The notes beneath the pieces were generated by a model. It was not told the origin of the DNA and ran no database searches. It saw only the letters and a program-made list of their open reading frames with translations. The position numbers and the translations under genes were made by a program. A DNA stretch of 64,000 nucleotides from Providencia rettgeri (lineage in GTDB: Bacteria > Pseudomonadota > Gammaproteobacteria > Enterobacterales > Enterobacteriaceae), in contig NZ_CP017671.1 in assembly GCF_001874625.1 (NCBI RefSeq), forward strand, positions 4,216,001 through 4,280,000, in the 5' to 3' direction. Each line of letters opens with the position of its first letter. Positions within the stretch are counted from its first letter, which is position 1. Below are positions 53,534 through 62,761 of the stretch, piece after piece.

Positions 53534-55195
53534 TTATGACTTTCTGCTATATCGCTGTTCTACCCATTGTGCGCACAGCATTAAGCTTAAGCTAATTAAT
53601 ACCGCCAAACAGGCCATTGCCATCCCACTACCTATCGAGCCTTGTTCAAACTGACGCCAAACAAAAATAGATACGGTTTGCATACCCGCTGGGGCTAGCA
53701 ATAATGAAGAAACTAACTCTCGAGAAGCCACGGCAAAAACTAACATCATGGCTGCGACTAAACTCGGTAATACCAACGGGAAAAGTACCAAACGTAATGT
53801 CGTGATAGCTGAAGCACCATGTACCCTTGCAGCATCCGTTAAACTTCCGCCGATTTGGGTTAATGCGGCACTGCAATAACGTACAGGGTAAGGAAGAAGC
53901 AAACAACTATAGGCAAGTAGTAAGATCCCCCATGTATGATAGGGTGTTATAGGCCAAAAGGGCTGGTTCCAAGCCAAAATCATCCCTACCGCAATAACAA
54001 TGCCAGGAATAGAAATTGGCAGTAAAGAAAGCGCATCGATAACAGCAGCACCACGAATACGTTGTGATACAACGATCCAAGCCGATAAGAAACCTAATAT
54101 CCCTGTCAATATTGCTGTTACAGTCGCTAAAGAAACGCTGGTCAACAATGCTGAAAGAGCCTCTGTTTGCGAGTCAATTAGCCCTGAGAAATGCCTTAAC
54201 GTCAGGTTATCCCAAGCCAATCCACCTGAAACCGTGGCGGAAAATGCAGTACCAAACATCGCTAATAAAGGCATTCCCACCGCCAAAAAAGCAGTAAATG
54301 TAAATATCCCAACAACTGGCCAACGCCAGCCACCTAACGAGCGAGTCACTTGTGCTGCCGCTTTTCCTGTCGTCGTGACAACATTTTTCCCAGAAACAAT
54401 AGAACGCTGTAAGGTATAAGCCAAAATTGCCATACTCGCCAGCACCAGTGATAACGATGCTGCACCGGGTAAATCAATTGGCCAATCCGCTAAGCGTTGT
54501 TCAATATCCGTCGTTAATACTCGAATACCATTAGGCGCACCAATTGCTGCTGGGATACCGTATTCTTCAATCGCTAGAGTAAAAATGAGTAGTAACCCAG
54601 CGGTAATCGATGGTAATGATAACGGCAACGTCACTTTAAAAAAGGCCTGCCAAGGGGTAGCGCCATGAACCTGAGCCACATCAGCAAGTCTATTACCATT
54701 CGCAGCCATGCTTCTCGATACGGCAAAATACAATACGGGGAATAAATTTAAAGCCATAATCCCCATCATGCCACCTAATGAGAAAATGGCACTTCCTGGG
54801 CTCAGACCAAAAAGCTGCTGAGAATAGCCATTGGGTTGCAGAGTTAACATCCATGATAACCCCGCAATATAAGGTGGTATCAAAAAAGGGATTAGAAACA
54901 GTAAATCCCAGCCTTTTGCGAAAGGGATATTAAATAAGCCTCGTAGTGCCCCTAAAGGGATAGCAATCATTGCGCTGATGACAGCGACCCCACCACCTAA
55001 CAACAAAGTATTTTGCAATAACAGTGGAAGCTCTGGCTCATTCAGTAAATGAATAATTGGTTCGAATGGTTGTTCAAATATTCCCTGCCCTAATTGGGGG
55101 AAAACCGCCTGTAAAATAATGAAGCTCAAAGGGATCACGACTAAAATGATTAATGCAATGAGCACCAATAAAGGTAAAAAACGAATTTTTATCAT
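53534..55195 (-). CDS. Two-domain ABC transporter permease (FbpB/SfuB/AfuB type)
   Basis: About 553 residues with two binding-protein-dependent permease domains in tandem and about twelve helices. Each half has an EAA-type loop (ADVAQVHGATPWQAFFKVTL in the first; DAARVHGASAITTLRL in the second). This form is typical of ferric-ion (FbpB/SfuB) and sugar-phosphate (AfuB) importers. A GTG at 55207 opens the frame, but the ATG at 55195, after GGAG and an 11-base gap, is preferred. It is last in an operon with the binding protein and ATPase. Confidence 0.88.
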   Translation of the reverse strand: MIKIRFLPLLVLIALIILVVIPLSFIILQAVFPQLGQGIFEQPFEPIIHLLNEPELPLLLQNTLLLGGGVAVISAMIAIPLGALRGLFNIPFAKGWDLLFLIPFLIPPYIAGLSWMLTLQPNGYSQQLFGLSPGSAIFSLGGMMGIMALNLFPVLYFAVSRSMAANGNRLADVAQVHGATPWQAFFKVTLPLSLPSITAGLLLIFTLAIEEYGIPAAIGAPNGIRVLTTDIEQRLADWPIDLPGAASLSLVLASMAILAYTLQRSIVSGKNVVTTTGKAAAQVTRSLGGWRWPVVGIFTFTAFLAVGMPLLAMFGTAFSATVSGGLAWDNLTLRHFSGLIDSQTEALSALLTSVSLATVTAILTGILGFLSAWIVVSQRIRGAAVIDALSLLPISIPGIVIAVGMILAWNQPFWPITPYHTWGILLLAYSCLLLPYPVRYCSAALTQIGGSLTDAARVHGASAITTLRLVLFPLVLPSLVAAMMLVFAVASRELVSSLLLAPAGMQTVSIFVWRQFEQGSIGSGMAMACLAVLISLSLMLCAQWVEQRYSRKS

Positions 55196-55267
55196 TAGAA
55201 ACAACACTCCTGCCGGGTATTATGCATACCCAGCGGTTTGCTAATTAAAATTACCTTGTTGCATTAT

Positions 55268-56266
55268 TTAACGGAAAAGTGCGCTTAAACGCGTTAGCAC
55301 TTCACTACGTTCTGCGTTATCTACTGTTGCTTCTGGTAATAATTTGAGTGTTGAAAAATCAGGCCGCTTCCCTTCAATATCAGCCCTAGCAGGCATTAAC
55401 CAAGCGTTAGCGACTATCGTTTGCCCTTCTGGAGATAATACATAATCAATGAAGGCTTTGGCTTCATCAGGTTGCTTAGTACTGTTTAAAATCATCATCG
55501 GGCGAGGCGCAATTACCGTACCGCTACTAGGGAAAATGACTTCAATCGACTCACCATTGGCAATACTGCTATATGCCACATAGTCTACCGCACCAAATAC
55601 TGCCGCTTTTGCCCCTTGCAATACAGGAGTAAGCGCCTGCGCATTCGGCCCAGAAATCACCATTCCATTGGCTTTTAATTCAGAAAATAATGTCCAAGCA
55701 GCCTGTTGTTTGGCATTTTGTAACCCTAAGACTAAATCTAATGATGCACCAGAAAGTGCAGGGTCAGGCATCGTGACTTTATCTTTAAAAGCAGGTTGAG
55801 CAAGATCCTGCCAATCTGTAGGTTTTGGTGTGCCACTTTGGCTATTCCACACAATACCCAATGCAGAAACACCTTGGGCGACATAATAAGGTGTTTTAAA
55901 ACGTGCAGGCACTTGCTGGGCATTTGCGCTTTCATAAGGCAACAGCCAACCTCTTTGTTGCAAATCCTCTGCCGTATCCCATGATGCAGAAATCAACACA
56001 TCAGCACGGGGATTCGCTTGTTCAGCTTCAAGCCTTGCCATTACTTTCCCGGTTGTAGCTTGAAAAACATTCACTTTAGTGCCTGTTTGTTTTTCAAACC
56101 CCGCCGCCAATTGTTTCGCCATAGCGCCAGGCCCTGCGGTATAAACCGTAATTGCTTGGGAAGGAATGGAAAATAATGCACAGGAAAGGCCAAGACTCAT
56201 TGTGATACCCTTTAGTGAAAATCGGTTCTTTGACAGTAAATTTTGCATAGCGGTCTCTCTCTTCAT
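55268..56266 (-). CDS. Periplasmic binding protein of an Fbp/Afu-type ABC importer
   Basis: A 332-residue exported protein (signal around residues 18-38, ending PSQA, mature ITVYTAGPG) with the family 1/6 binding-protein architecture found in FbpA, AfuA and phosphonate-binding proteins. The tandem tyrosines that bind ferric iron in FbpA are not evident: the corresponding stretch reads GAVDYVAYSS. Iron is therefore doubtful, and an organic phosphate or similar anion is possible. The start overlaps the ATPase stop (ATGA). An alternative ATG at 56248 follows a purine-rich GAGAGA. Confidence 0.82.
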   Translation of the reverse strand: MKRETAMQNLLSKNRFSLKGITMSLGLSCALFSIPSQAITVYTAGPGAMAKQLAAGFEKQTGTKVNVFQATTGKVMARLEAEQANPRADVLISASWDTAEDLQQRGWLLPYESANAQQVPARFKTPYYVAQGVSALGIVWNSQSGTPKPTDWQDLAQPAFKDKVTMPDPALSGASLDLVLGLQNAKQQAAWTLFSELKANGMVISGPNAQALTPVLQGAKAAVFGAVDYVAYSSIANGESIEVIFPSSGTVIAPRPMMILNSTKQPDEAKAFIDYVLSPEGQTIVANAWLMPARADIEGKRPDFSTLKLLPEATVDNAERSEVLTRLSALFR

Positions 56267-56925
56267 AATGTGGTCAAACTTTCAATATTTCCATTGCGCA
56301 TATGTGCAACTTGATGTGCTAGTGCATTAGCCTCTGCGGGGTCATGTGTTACGTATACAGCGGTAGTCCCTAATGCTCTTAGTAATTGAGCCATTTCTGC
56401 ACAAAGTGATTGGCGTAATGCAACATCAAGATTTGACAAAGGCTCATCGAATAACAAAATTTTAGGCTCAGCAATAATGGCGCGAGCTAAGGCAACACGT
56501 TGTTGCTGCCCCCCTGATAAATCAGCGGGTTTCCGCTTAGCAAAATCCACTAACCCCACACGCTTTAAAGCTTCCATAACATGATTTTCGATTTCTGGAC
56601 GACTGAAACCGCGCATACGCAAAGGGAATGCCACATTTTGAAATACGCTCATATGCGGCCATAACGCATAATCCTGAAATACCATGCCAAGATTGCGCTT
56701 TTCAGGAGGAACAAGGCGTTGAGAATTCGCCACCAGTTGATCACCAAAATAAATCGCACCGCCAGAAGGTTGTAATAAACCCGCTAATAATTTAAGCAAA
56801 GTACTTTTACCGCAACCAGAAGGCCCTAGTAGCGCAAGGATCGTGCCTTTTTCTACAGATAAATCGATGCCATTTAGTACATATTGGTGTGAAAATGCCT
56901 GAGATAAACGTTGAATTGAGATCAT
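56263..56925 (-). CDS. ATP-binding protein of the Fbp/Afu-type importer (short form)
   Basis: About 220 residues. Walker A GPSGCGKST (about 34-42), Q-loop GMVFQDYALWPHMSV, signature LSGGQQQRVALARA, Walker B ILLFDEPLSNLD and switch VTHDPAEA are complete. The C-terminal regulatory (TOBE-like) domain usual in the roughly 340-residue FbpC group is missing. The frame opens at 57000, but MISIQRLSQAF at 56925, with a GGGG run nine bases upstream, fits the family. It is the first gene of the three-gene operon. Confidence 0.87.
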   Translation of the reverse strand: MISIQRLSQAFSHQYVLNGIDLSVEKGTILALLGPSGCGKSTLLKLLAGLLQPSGGAIYFGDQLVANSQRLVPPEKRNLGMVFQDYALWPHMSVFQNVAFPLRMRGFSRPEIENHVMEALKRVGLVDFAKRKPADLSGGQQQRVALARAIIAEPKILLFDEPLSNLDVALRQSLCAEMAQLLRALGTTAVYVTHDPAEANALAHQVAHMRNGNIESLTTL

Positions 56926-57000
56926 CGGTAAGCCCCCCGTTTCCTGCCTACATGGCAAAAGACAGGGAGACTCACTCAAGGAAGAGAGAGTTTGTCGCAT

Positions 57001-57627
57001 AACTATTTGTATCCTCTTTGGGACTTAATCGTTATGGATGATGCTACGGCTTGAATACGTCAAATTGATGACAATTTTATGATTGGATGATGACAGCCTA
57101 ATTCATGCAAAGATCGCATTTTCATATGGCATCATAAAAAATTAATATTCCATTTTGACAGAATAAAAGTACTTTTTACGAATTAAAAGAAACATAAAAA
57201 ACACAGTTAAATAACAATAAGAAAACACGCAATTTGATATTAATCACAATTTAAACATTATTATTTAATGAGAGTAATATTAACTCTAATGAATTTTTTA
57301 CAAACCATCTAAAAACAATATTAATTTCTTATTTAATGATGTTAGCAATCACATAAAACCTTGTTTATTGAAAAAAGATCAACAATCACCCACCTTATTG
57401 ATGAATTAATTTCAAATGGATTCTATTCACTACTGACTATTGATATGCTTGATTTATCATAAAAAAACCAAGAAAAACATTTTTATTACAAGTTAATAAA
57501 TTTATTTATTAACAATAGATTCTATTTCGCCATTATTAATAAACCATAAATATTAGAACAATAAATATTTAAAAATTTATTTTTATAGGTACTCCAATTA
57601 TTTTTAATAAAATGAGGTTCACCTAAT
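57001..57627. other. A+T-rich divergent intergenic region
   Basis: 627 bases between the ABC importer operon and the NCS1 permease gene, with no gene. A TTGAT-ATTA-ATCAC match (57234-57247), nine of ten FNR-consensus bases, sits about 310 bases from one gene and 380 from the other, too far for confidence. Nothing else stands out. Confidence 0.4.
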
Positions 57628-58896
57628 ATGTCAAATAAAGAAAAAGAAAATGCTCTATTAGATTCCGAATATGAACATGTCCCAGTCCCTATTGAACATC
57701 GAAAAAGCTTTGCCTCCGTTTCTGCCGTTTGGTACAGCTTCCCTCTAGTATTAACCAGCGCAGTGATTGGCGGTGTCGTTACAGCAATGCTCGGTTTCAA
57801 AATGGGGGTCACTGCAATCCTCGTGGGTAATTTACTTTTATGTTTAGTTATTGGTTCCTTAAGTTATTTAGCAGGAAAAACCGGGGAAAACTTTGCTATT
57901 TCGGCTAAAAAAACATTTGGACAGCGTGGATATATTGCAGTTTCAGGGTTGCTGGCAACCGTCGTTATAGGTTGGTTTGCTCTGATGGTTGGCCTAACTG
58001 GCGACACAATGTTTCGTTCATTTGGACAGAACCTATTACTGATGACTATCTTAGGTGGTGTGCTTTATGTTGGAGCCACATTCATAGGCATAAAAGCATT
58101 AGCCTTTCTGGGCTATATTGCAGCCCCGATGTATTTAATCCTCGGCATTATTTCTGTTGTTATTGCTATGAAAAATGGCTCATCAGATATTATTAATTAT
58201 CAGCCTGCGGTTGGTGCTGGCGTACTTTCATTCGGTGTCGCTGTAACGATGATCTTCTCCACCTTTACCGATTCAGGTACCATGACCGCAGATTTCACCC
58301 GCTGGGCAAAAAATGGTAAACAAGGTTTTTTAGCTGCATTTACCGCCTTCCCAATTTCCAAGTTCTTTGCAGAAGTGATTGGCGCAATAATTGTAGCCAC
58401 CGGAGTGGTATTGCACCCAGAAGTGACTGGCGGAGATTTTATTACGATCCTAGCCAATGCTAGCCCGTTACTTTCTATTTTGGCTATCATTTTTGTTTTT
58501 GTTAACTTAGGCGTGGGCTGTACTCATTGTTTATACAATGGTGCTGTTGGTTGGTCACATATTACAAAAGGAAAAATGAGAACCTTAACGATTATCCTTG
58601 GTGTGATTGGGATTATCGTTGCGGTGACAGGGATTTGGAATGCATTCCAAACTTGGTTAAATTTACTTGGATTGATTGTTCCACCTATTGCGGCAATTAT
58701 TATCATGGACCAATTAGTCTTAAAAAGAAAAAATGATGAGTCAAAAAATTGGCAACCTTTAGCTTTTATCTCTTGGATATTAGCATCAGGAATTGCATTA
58801 ATTGTGAATGCCTACGCTCCTGAGTTATCAGTCGTGGTTGCAGGGTTAATATCTTCTTCGCTCATCTACCTTATTGGCCATAATTTCACTAAATAG
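57628..58896 (+). CDS. NCS1-family cytosine/purine permease (CodB-like)
   Basis: A 422-residue inner-membrane transporter with twelve hydrophobic segments and the NCS1 layout. A charged N-terminus (YEHVPVPIEHRKSF) leads into TM1 with the SFPLVLTSAVIGG stretch; GWFALMVGLTGD lies in TM3 and FSTFTDSGTMTADFTRWAK before TM6. It is CodB-like but has no adjacent codA-type deaminase, so cytosine, another pyrimidine or a purine or thiamin precursor are all possible. GAGG precedes the ATG by ten bases. It is a single-gene unit with a hairpin directly after it. Confidence 0.87.
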   Translation: MSNKEKENALLDSEYEHVPVPIEHRKSFASVSAVWYSFPLVLTSAVIGGVVTAMLGFKMGVTAILVGNLLLCLVIGSLSYLAGKTGENFAISAKKTFGQRGYIAVSGLLATVVIGWFALMVGLTGDTMFRSFGQNLLLMTILGGVLYVGATFIGIKALAFLGYIAAPMYLILGIISVVIAMKNGSSDIINYQPAVGAGVLSFGVAVTMIFSTFTDSGTMTADFTRWAKNGKQGFLAAFTAFPISKFFAEVIGAIIVATGVVLHPEVTGGDFITILANASPLLSILAIIFVFVNLGVGCTHCLYNGAVGWSHITKGKMRTLTIILGVIGIIVAVTGIWNAFQTWLNLLGLIVPPIAAIIIMDQLVLKRKNDESKNWQPLAFISWILASGIALIVNAYAPELSVVVAGLISSSLIYLIGHNFTK

Positions 58897-58905
58897 ATAA
58901 ACACA

Positions 58906-58930
58906 ATTGGGGGAGAACTATTCCCCCAAT
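58906..58930 (+). terminator. Hairpin after the NCS1 permease gene
   Basis: ATTGGGGGA, 7-base loop, TCCCCCAAT: a perfect 9-base stem, nine bases after the stop. A C-rich stretch rather than a T-tract follows, so termination efficiency is uncertain. Confidence 0.6.
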
Positions 58931-59066
58931 CCCCCTCTCAAATCGGATTCATTTAATTATGATTCATTACAATGATGTGGCGACTCTTTTCCCTGTTAAA
59001 TGTCCCCCCACATACCGTTGATAGCGTGTAGGCTTTAATTTAGTTAAGTCGACTAATATCAAACCA

Positions 59067-60695
59067 TCAAACACAGTCATTAAAAGCTGGGTCTGAACCA
59101 AAATCCATAAACTGTACGCCCCCAGGCTCACACAGTTCTGTATATTGCTTATAAAGTGTCGGAATCGAACAGCCGATATTATTGAGTAAGCTCTTTAATT
59201 TAATTAAATCTTCTTGGTAGTTATCTCCCGCAAATTGGGCAAGCACTTGCGGTAAGGAAGCGGGATAAGGCTGGCGTGATTGTGCCATTGTCTGTTTTGC
59301 AGAAAAATAGAGCCGATAAAATGCAATTAATAAATCCCTTGCAGCTACTGGCATCGCACCAGAAATAGACACTGGACCAAATAAATAACGATATTGTGGG
59401 TACTTGGCTAAATAGGCGCCTATTCCCAACCATAAATAATCTAAACCTCGTTTGCCCCAATATTTAGGCTGAATAAAACTTCTTCCTAACTCAATCCCTT
59501 GAGCAAGAATAGGTAACATTTTTTGGTCATAGTGAAATAAGCTATAACTGTAAATACCGGCTAACCCTTTCACAGCCAATTGTTTCTCAGTTGGGATAAA
59601 ACGATAGGCACCCACAATATCCAGCTCATCTTCATCCCAAAGGATCAGATGACAATAGTCATCATCGTAGCTATCTAAATCACGACGTTTTCCAGATCCT
59701 TCACCGACAGCACGAAAAGCAATTTCCCGTAATCGGCCTAACTCACGAAGTATAGGCGACCTGATATCTTGATTTCGTTGATAAAGATAAATCATTTTGC
59801 CATCAGGCAATGTCCCCAAATGCTCGCAAGCAACTAACGCTTTTTTTAATTCTGAACGGTCTTCAGGTAGTGCAATGGCTGATTCACTAGTAAATAATCC
59901 CGCTTTACCCTTACCCAGTAAATACACATGACGACGAAATCGTTCTGCTAATTCATGAGCCTTCATATGCCCATTATGCCAATGTGTAAATGGTATACGC
60001 CCACCAATCCGTATTTTTATTTGTTTACCTTGTTGCTTAAACATTTCCCTGACTAACATTAACGTTGATAAAGGGCGATAAACCATCGAGGTGAGATAAA
60101 ATAAATAACTATTACGCCCTTGAACATGAATGGGAACAATAACAGCTCGGGCTTTCGCTGCTAAACGCAAAAAACCACTACGCCAATGTCCATCACGTAT
60201 ACCTTTGCGGCTAACCCTAGAAACCTCCCCCGCAGGGAAAATAATCAAAGCCCCTTGGTTATTCAAATGTTGTTGCATATTGGAAACTTGTTGGCGACTA
60301 GTTCTACTCTTTATATTGTCAACAGGAATAAACAAGCTACTTAGTGGCTCAATATAACTCAGAAATTGGTTAGCTACGATTTTAACGTCGGGACGAACTG
60401 TAGCCACCGCTCGTAATATCGCGAGGCCATCCAAAGAACCAATCGGGTGATTTGCCACTAAAACAACTGGCCCCTGAGTAGGGATATTTTCTAAATCTCT
60501 TTCGGCAAATTCACTGCGAATATCAAAGTACTCCATAACCTGTTCTATCAGGTCAAAACCTTTTAAATGTGGGTAATTAAGCGCAAATTGATTAAATTCC
60601 TTTTCGAAAAGCAAGCGCTTCAATATACGACGCTTCCATACTGAAGGTAGCTGCTGTGGGTAAATATCGTGGAGCAAGGTATCGACACTAAACAT
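59067..60695 (-). CDS. olsF: Bifunctional ornithine-lipid synthase (OlsF-like acyltransferase fusion)
   Basis: A 542-residue two-domain protein. The N-terminal part (to about 260) is a PlsC-like O-acyltransferase with the VANHPIGSLDG active-site motif (H83, the variant with one extra residue before D89) and the FPAGEVSR block. The C-terminal part (from about 300) is a GNAT/acyl-homoserine-lactone-synthase-like N-acyltransferase (LREIAFRAVGEGSGKRRDLD, then GAYRFIP). This order is that of OlsF, which makes phosphorus-free ornithine lipids in one protein, as described for Serratia. No HTH or export signal; the enzyme would act on the cytoplasmic membrane face. Confidence 0.86.
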   Translation of the reverse strand: MFSVDTLLHDIYPQQLPSVWKRRILKRLLFEKEFNQFALNYPHLKGFDLIEQVMEYFDIRSEFAERDLENIPTQGPVVLVANHPIGSLDGLAILRAVATVRPDVKIVANQFLSYIEPLSSLFIPVDNIKSRTSRQQVSNMQQHLNNQGALIIFPAGEVSRVSRKGIRDGHWRSGFLRLAAKARAVIVPIHVQGRNSYLFYLTSMVYRPLSTLMLVREMFKQQGKQIKIRIGGRIPFTHWHNGHMKAHELAERFRRHVYLLGKGKAGLFTSESAIALPEDRSELKKALVACEHLGTLPDGKMIYLYQRNQDIRSPILRELGRLREIAFRAVGEGSGKRRDLDSYDDDYCHLILWDEDELDIVGAYRFIPTEKQLAVKGLAGIYSYSLFHYDQKMLPILAQGIELGRSFIQPKYWGKRGLDYLWLGIGAYLAKYPQYRYLFGPVSISGAMPVAARDLLIAFYRLYFSAKQTMAQSRQPYPASLPQVLAQFAGDNYQEDLIKLKSLLNNIGCSIPTLYKQYTELCEPGGVQFMDFGSDPAFNDCV

Positions 60696-61290
60696 AATGC
60701 TATCTCCTAGCTTAGTTACAAGGAACTTAAGTCAGGCTCATGACAATGAAATGTCTTTTTTATGACAAAATAATGAAGCGATAAAAAAAGATAATGTCAG
60801 TGGGGGTTAATGAATATATTTTACAATTATTCCGATACAACAATAACGAGAGAAAATAGAATTTATTTTAAAAATTAGAAAAAATTTACATATTATATTC
60901 AATATTAAAATATGCATTTAATTTACAACAATATCAAAAAAGCATAAAAATATATTTTTCTACTTGCATTTACTTAGATTAATTAAAAATAAAGGGGAAG
61001 CCATCATTAAAGGTAACTTGTTTTTAAAATTTAGACTTTCTCACATCATGATGTAAGCTAAAAATTAATTCACATATAATTCAATCAAGTACAATAATTA
61101 AAATTGATTATTTTTCTTTTTAGTTTGATTGATAGGCAAATCTTATTTCAGCAATCGTTTAAACCGATGGCCATCGTTGATAAAAATCAAGAACCTTTCA
61201 GCTTTATTTATCCATCATAGTCCGGCTGTAGAATTATATTAATTAAAAATATTTAAATATATTTGACCGCAATCTTCCAAGGATAGTGTA
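60696..61290. other. Divergent intergenic region between olsF and the cytochrome c peroxidase gene
   Basis: 595 A+T-rich bases without a gene. The right end holds an FNR box (61177-61190) and an adjoining perfect 12-base palindrome CGATGGCCATCG (61165-61176). The rest, up to about 61140, shows nothing I can assign. Confidence 0.5.
61177..61190 (+). promoter_or_regulatory. Perfect FNR box upstream of the cytochrome c peroxidase gene
   Basis: TTGAT-AAAA-ATCAA matches the FNR consensus at all ten defined positions. It is centred 107 bases before the ATG, so a class II promoter would start near 61225. E. coli yhjA (ccp) is FNR-activated, which agrees. Confidence 0.75.
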
Positions 61291-62697
61291 ATGAAAAAGC
61301 TTACTCGCATTACGGTCGCTGTCATATTTTTGCTTTTACTCGGATATTTTGGGTTATCTGGTTACGTTTGGTATCACGATAATCAACGTAGACAAAATAA
61401 TGACATTCAGACATCTAAAATTGCAGAAAATAATCAAGTCCTCCGTTTTTTTGACGAAAAAGGATGCGATTACTGCCATACTCCATCAGCTGATTTACCC
61501 GCCTATGCATCATTCCCCATCGCAAAACAATTGATGGAATATGATATTCAACTCGGCTATAAATCATTTAACCTCGAAGCCGCACGCGCTGCTCTTATCG
61601 CTGGAGAACCAGTTCCACAAAGTGAATTAAACAAAATTGAGTGGGTTATGCAGAACCACACGATGCCGCCAACTCGCTATGTCGCACTTCATTGGGCGAG
61701 CAGTGTCAGTGATGAAGAACGAACTAAACTTCTTGATTGGATAGCCAAGCAACGAGCAGAACATTACGCAAGTGAAGATATGGCTGCTGAACATCGTAAT
61801 GAACCAATCCAGCCTATTCCCAAATCACTGGAAGTCGATGACAAAAAAGTCGCTTTAGGTTTCCGCCTCTACCATGATGCGCGTCTATCTGGCGATAGTA
61901 CTATCTCTTGTGCCCATTGCCATGCGTTAAATGCCGGCGGGGTTGATGGTCGTAAAACATCAATTGGTGTTGGCGGTGCAGTAGGACCTATCAATGCACC
62001 AACGGTATTTAACTCCGTATTTAACGTTGAGCAATTCTGGGATGGACGAGCACCTGACTTACAAGCTCAAGCCGGTGGGCCGCCATTAAACCCAATTGAA
62101 ATGGCCTCAAAATCTTGGGATGAAATCATTGTTAAATTGGATCAGGACCCTGTTTTAAAAAGCGATTTCAATGCCGTCTATCCTGAAGGTTTTACAGGCG
62201 ATACCATTACCGATGCCATTGCCGAGTTTGAGAAAACATTAATTACCCCAGATTCTCCATTCGATAATTGGTTAAGAGGTGATAACGGTGCACTAACCGC
62301 TCAACAATTACATGGCTACCAACTATTTAAAGAGAATAAATGTGCAACTTGCCATGGGGGAATTATTCTCGGCGGTCGCTCTTTCGAACCTCTAGGCTTG
62401 AAGAAAGATTATGAATTCGGTGAAATAACTGCACAAGATATTGGCCGTATGAATGTGACTTCCGATGAACGCGATAAGCTACGTCAGAAAGTCCCAACAC
62501 TGCGTAATGTCGAGCTAACCGCACCTTATTTCCACCGTGGTGATGTGGCAACCTTAGACGAAGCCGTTAAACTGATGCTGCGTTATCAAGTGGGTAAAGA
62601 ACTCCCACAAAAAGATGTCGATGATATTGTGGCCTTCTTGAAAAGTTTAACGGGTGTGTATACACCTTATGTACAACAAGGCGAAACAACACCCTAA
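61291..62697 (+). CDS. ccp: Tri-haem cytochrome c peroxidase (YhjA/Ccp type)
   Basis: A 468-residue protein with an N-terminal membrane anchor or uncleaved signal (about residues 5-28) and a periplasmic body. Three CXXCH haem c sites are present: C59-H63 (CDYCH) in an extra N-terminal domain, C207-H211 (CAHCH) and C351-H355 (CATCH) in the di-haem peroxidase core. The extra haem domain identifies the YhjA group, which reduces periplasmic hydrogen peroxide with quinol-derived electrons and lets peroxide serve as an anaerobic acceptor. AAGGATAGTGTA precedes the ATG. An FNR box lies upstream. Confidence 0.93.
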   Translation: MKKLTRITVAVIFLLLLGYFGLSGYVWYHDNQRRQNNDIQTSKIAENNQVLRFFDEKGCDYCHTPSADLPAYASFPIAKQLMEYDIQLGYKSFNLEAARAALIAGEPVPQSELNKIEWVMQNHTMPPTRYVALHWASSVSDEERTKLLDWIAKQRAEHYASEDMAAEHRNEPIQPIPKSLEVDDKKVALGFRLYHDARLSGDSTISCAHCHALNAGGVDGRKTSIGVGGAVGPINAPTVFNSVFNVEQFWDGRAPDLQAQAGGPPLNPIEMASKSWDEIIVKLDQDPVLKSDFNAVYPEGFTGDTITDAIAEFEKTLITPDSPFDNWLRGDNGALTAQQLHGYQLFKENKCATCHGGIILGGRSFEPLGLKKDYEFGEITAQDIGRMNVTSDERDKLRQKVPTLRNVELTAPYFHRGDVATLDEAVKLMLRYQVGKELPQKDVDDIVAFLKSLTGVYTPYVQQGETTP

Positions 62698-62722
62698 GCT
62701 ACAATAACAATTAATAGAAACC

Positions 62723-62761
62723 AATAGCACCAACCCTATAACTGGATGGTGCTATTTTTTT
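62723..62761 (+). terminator. Intrinsic terminator of the cytochrome c peroxidase gene
   Basis: AATAGCACCA (62723-62732), 14-base loop, TGGTGCTATT (62747-62756), then a T-run to 62761. The T-run overlaps the end of dmsD, which is convergent. Confidence 0.88.

Noticed and set aside
53534-56925. Naming the operon fbpABC or sfuABC
   Set aside because: The iron-binding tyrosine pair is not evident and the ATPase is short; the substrate is left open.
57234-57247. FNR-like site TTGAT-ATTA-ATCAC
   Set aside because: Nine of ten bases match, but it is more than 300 bases from either gene and lies in A+T-rich DNA where such matches occur by chance.
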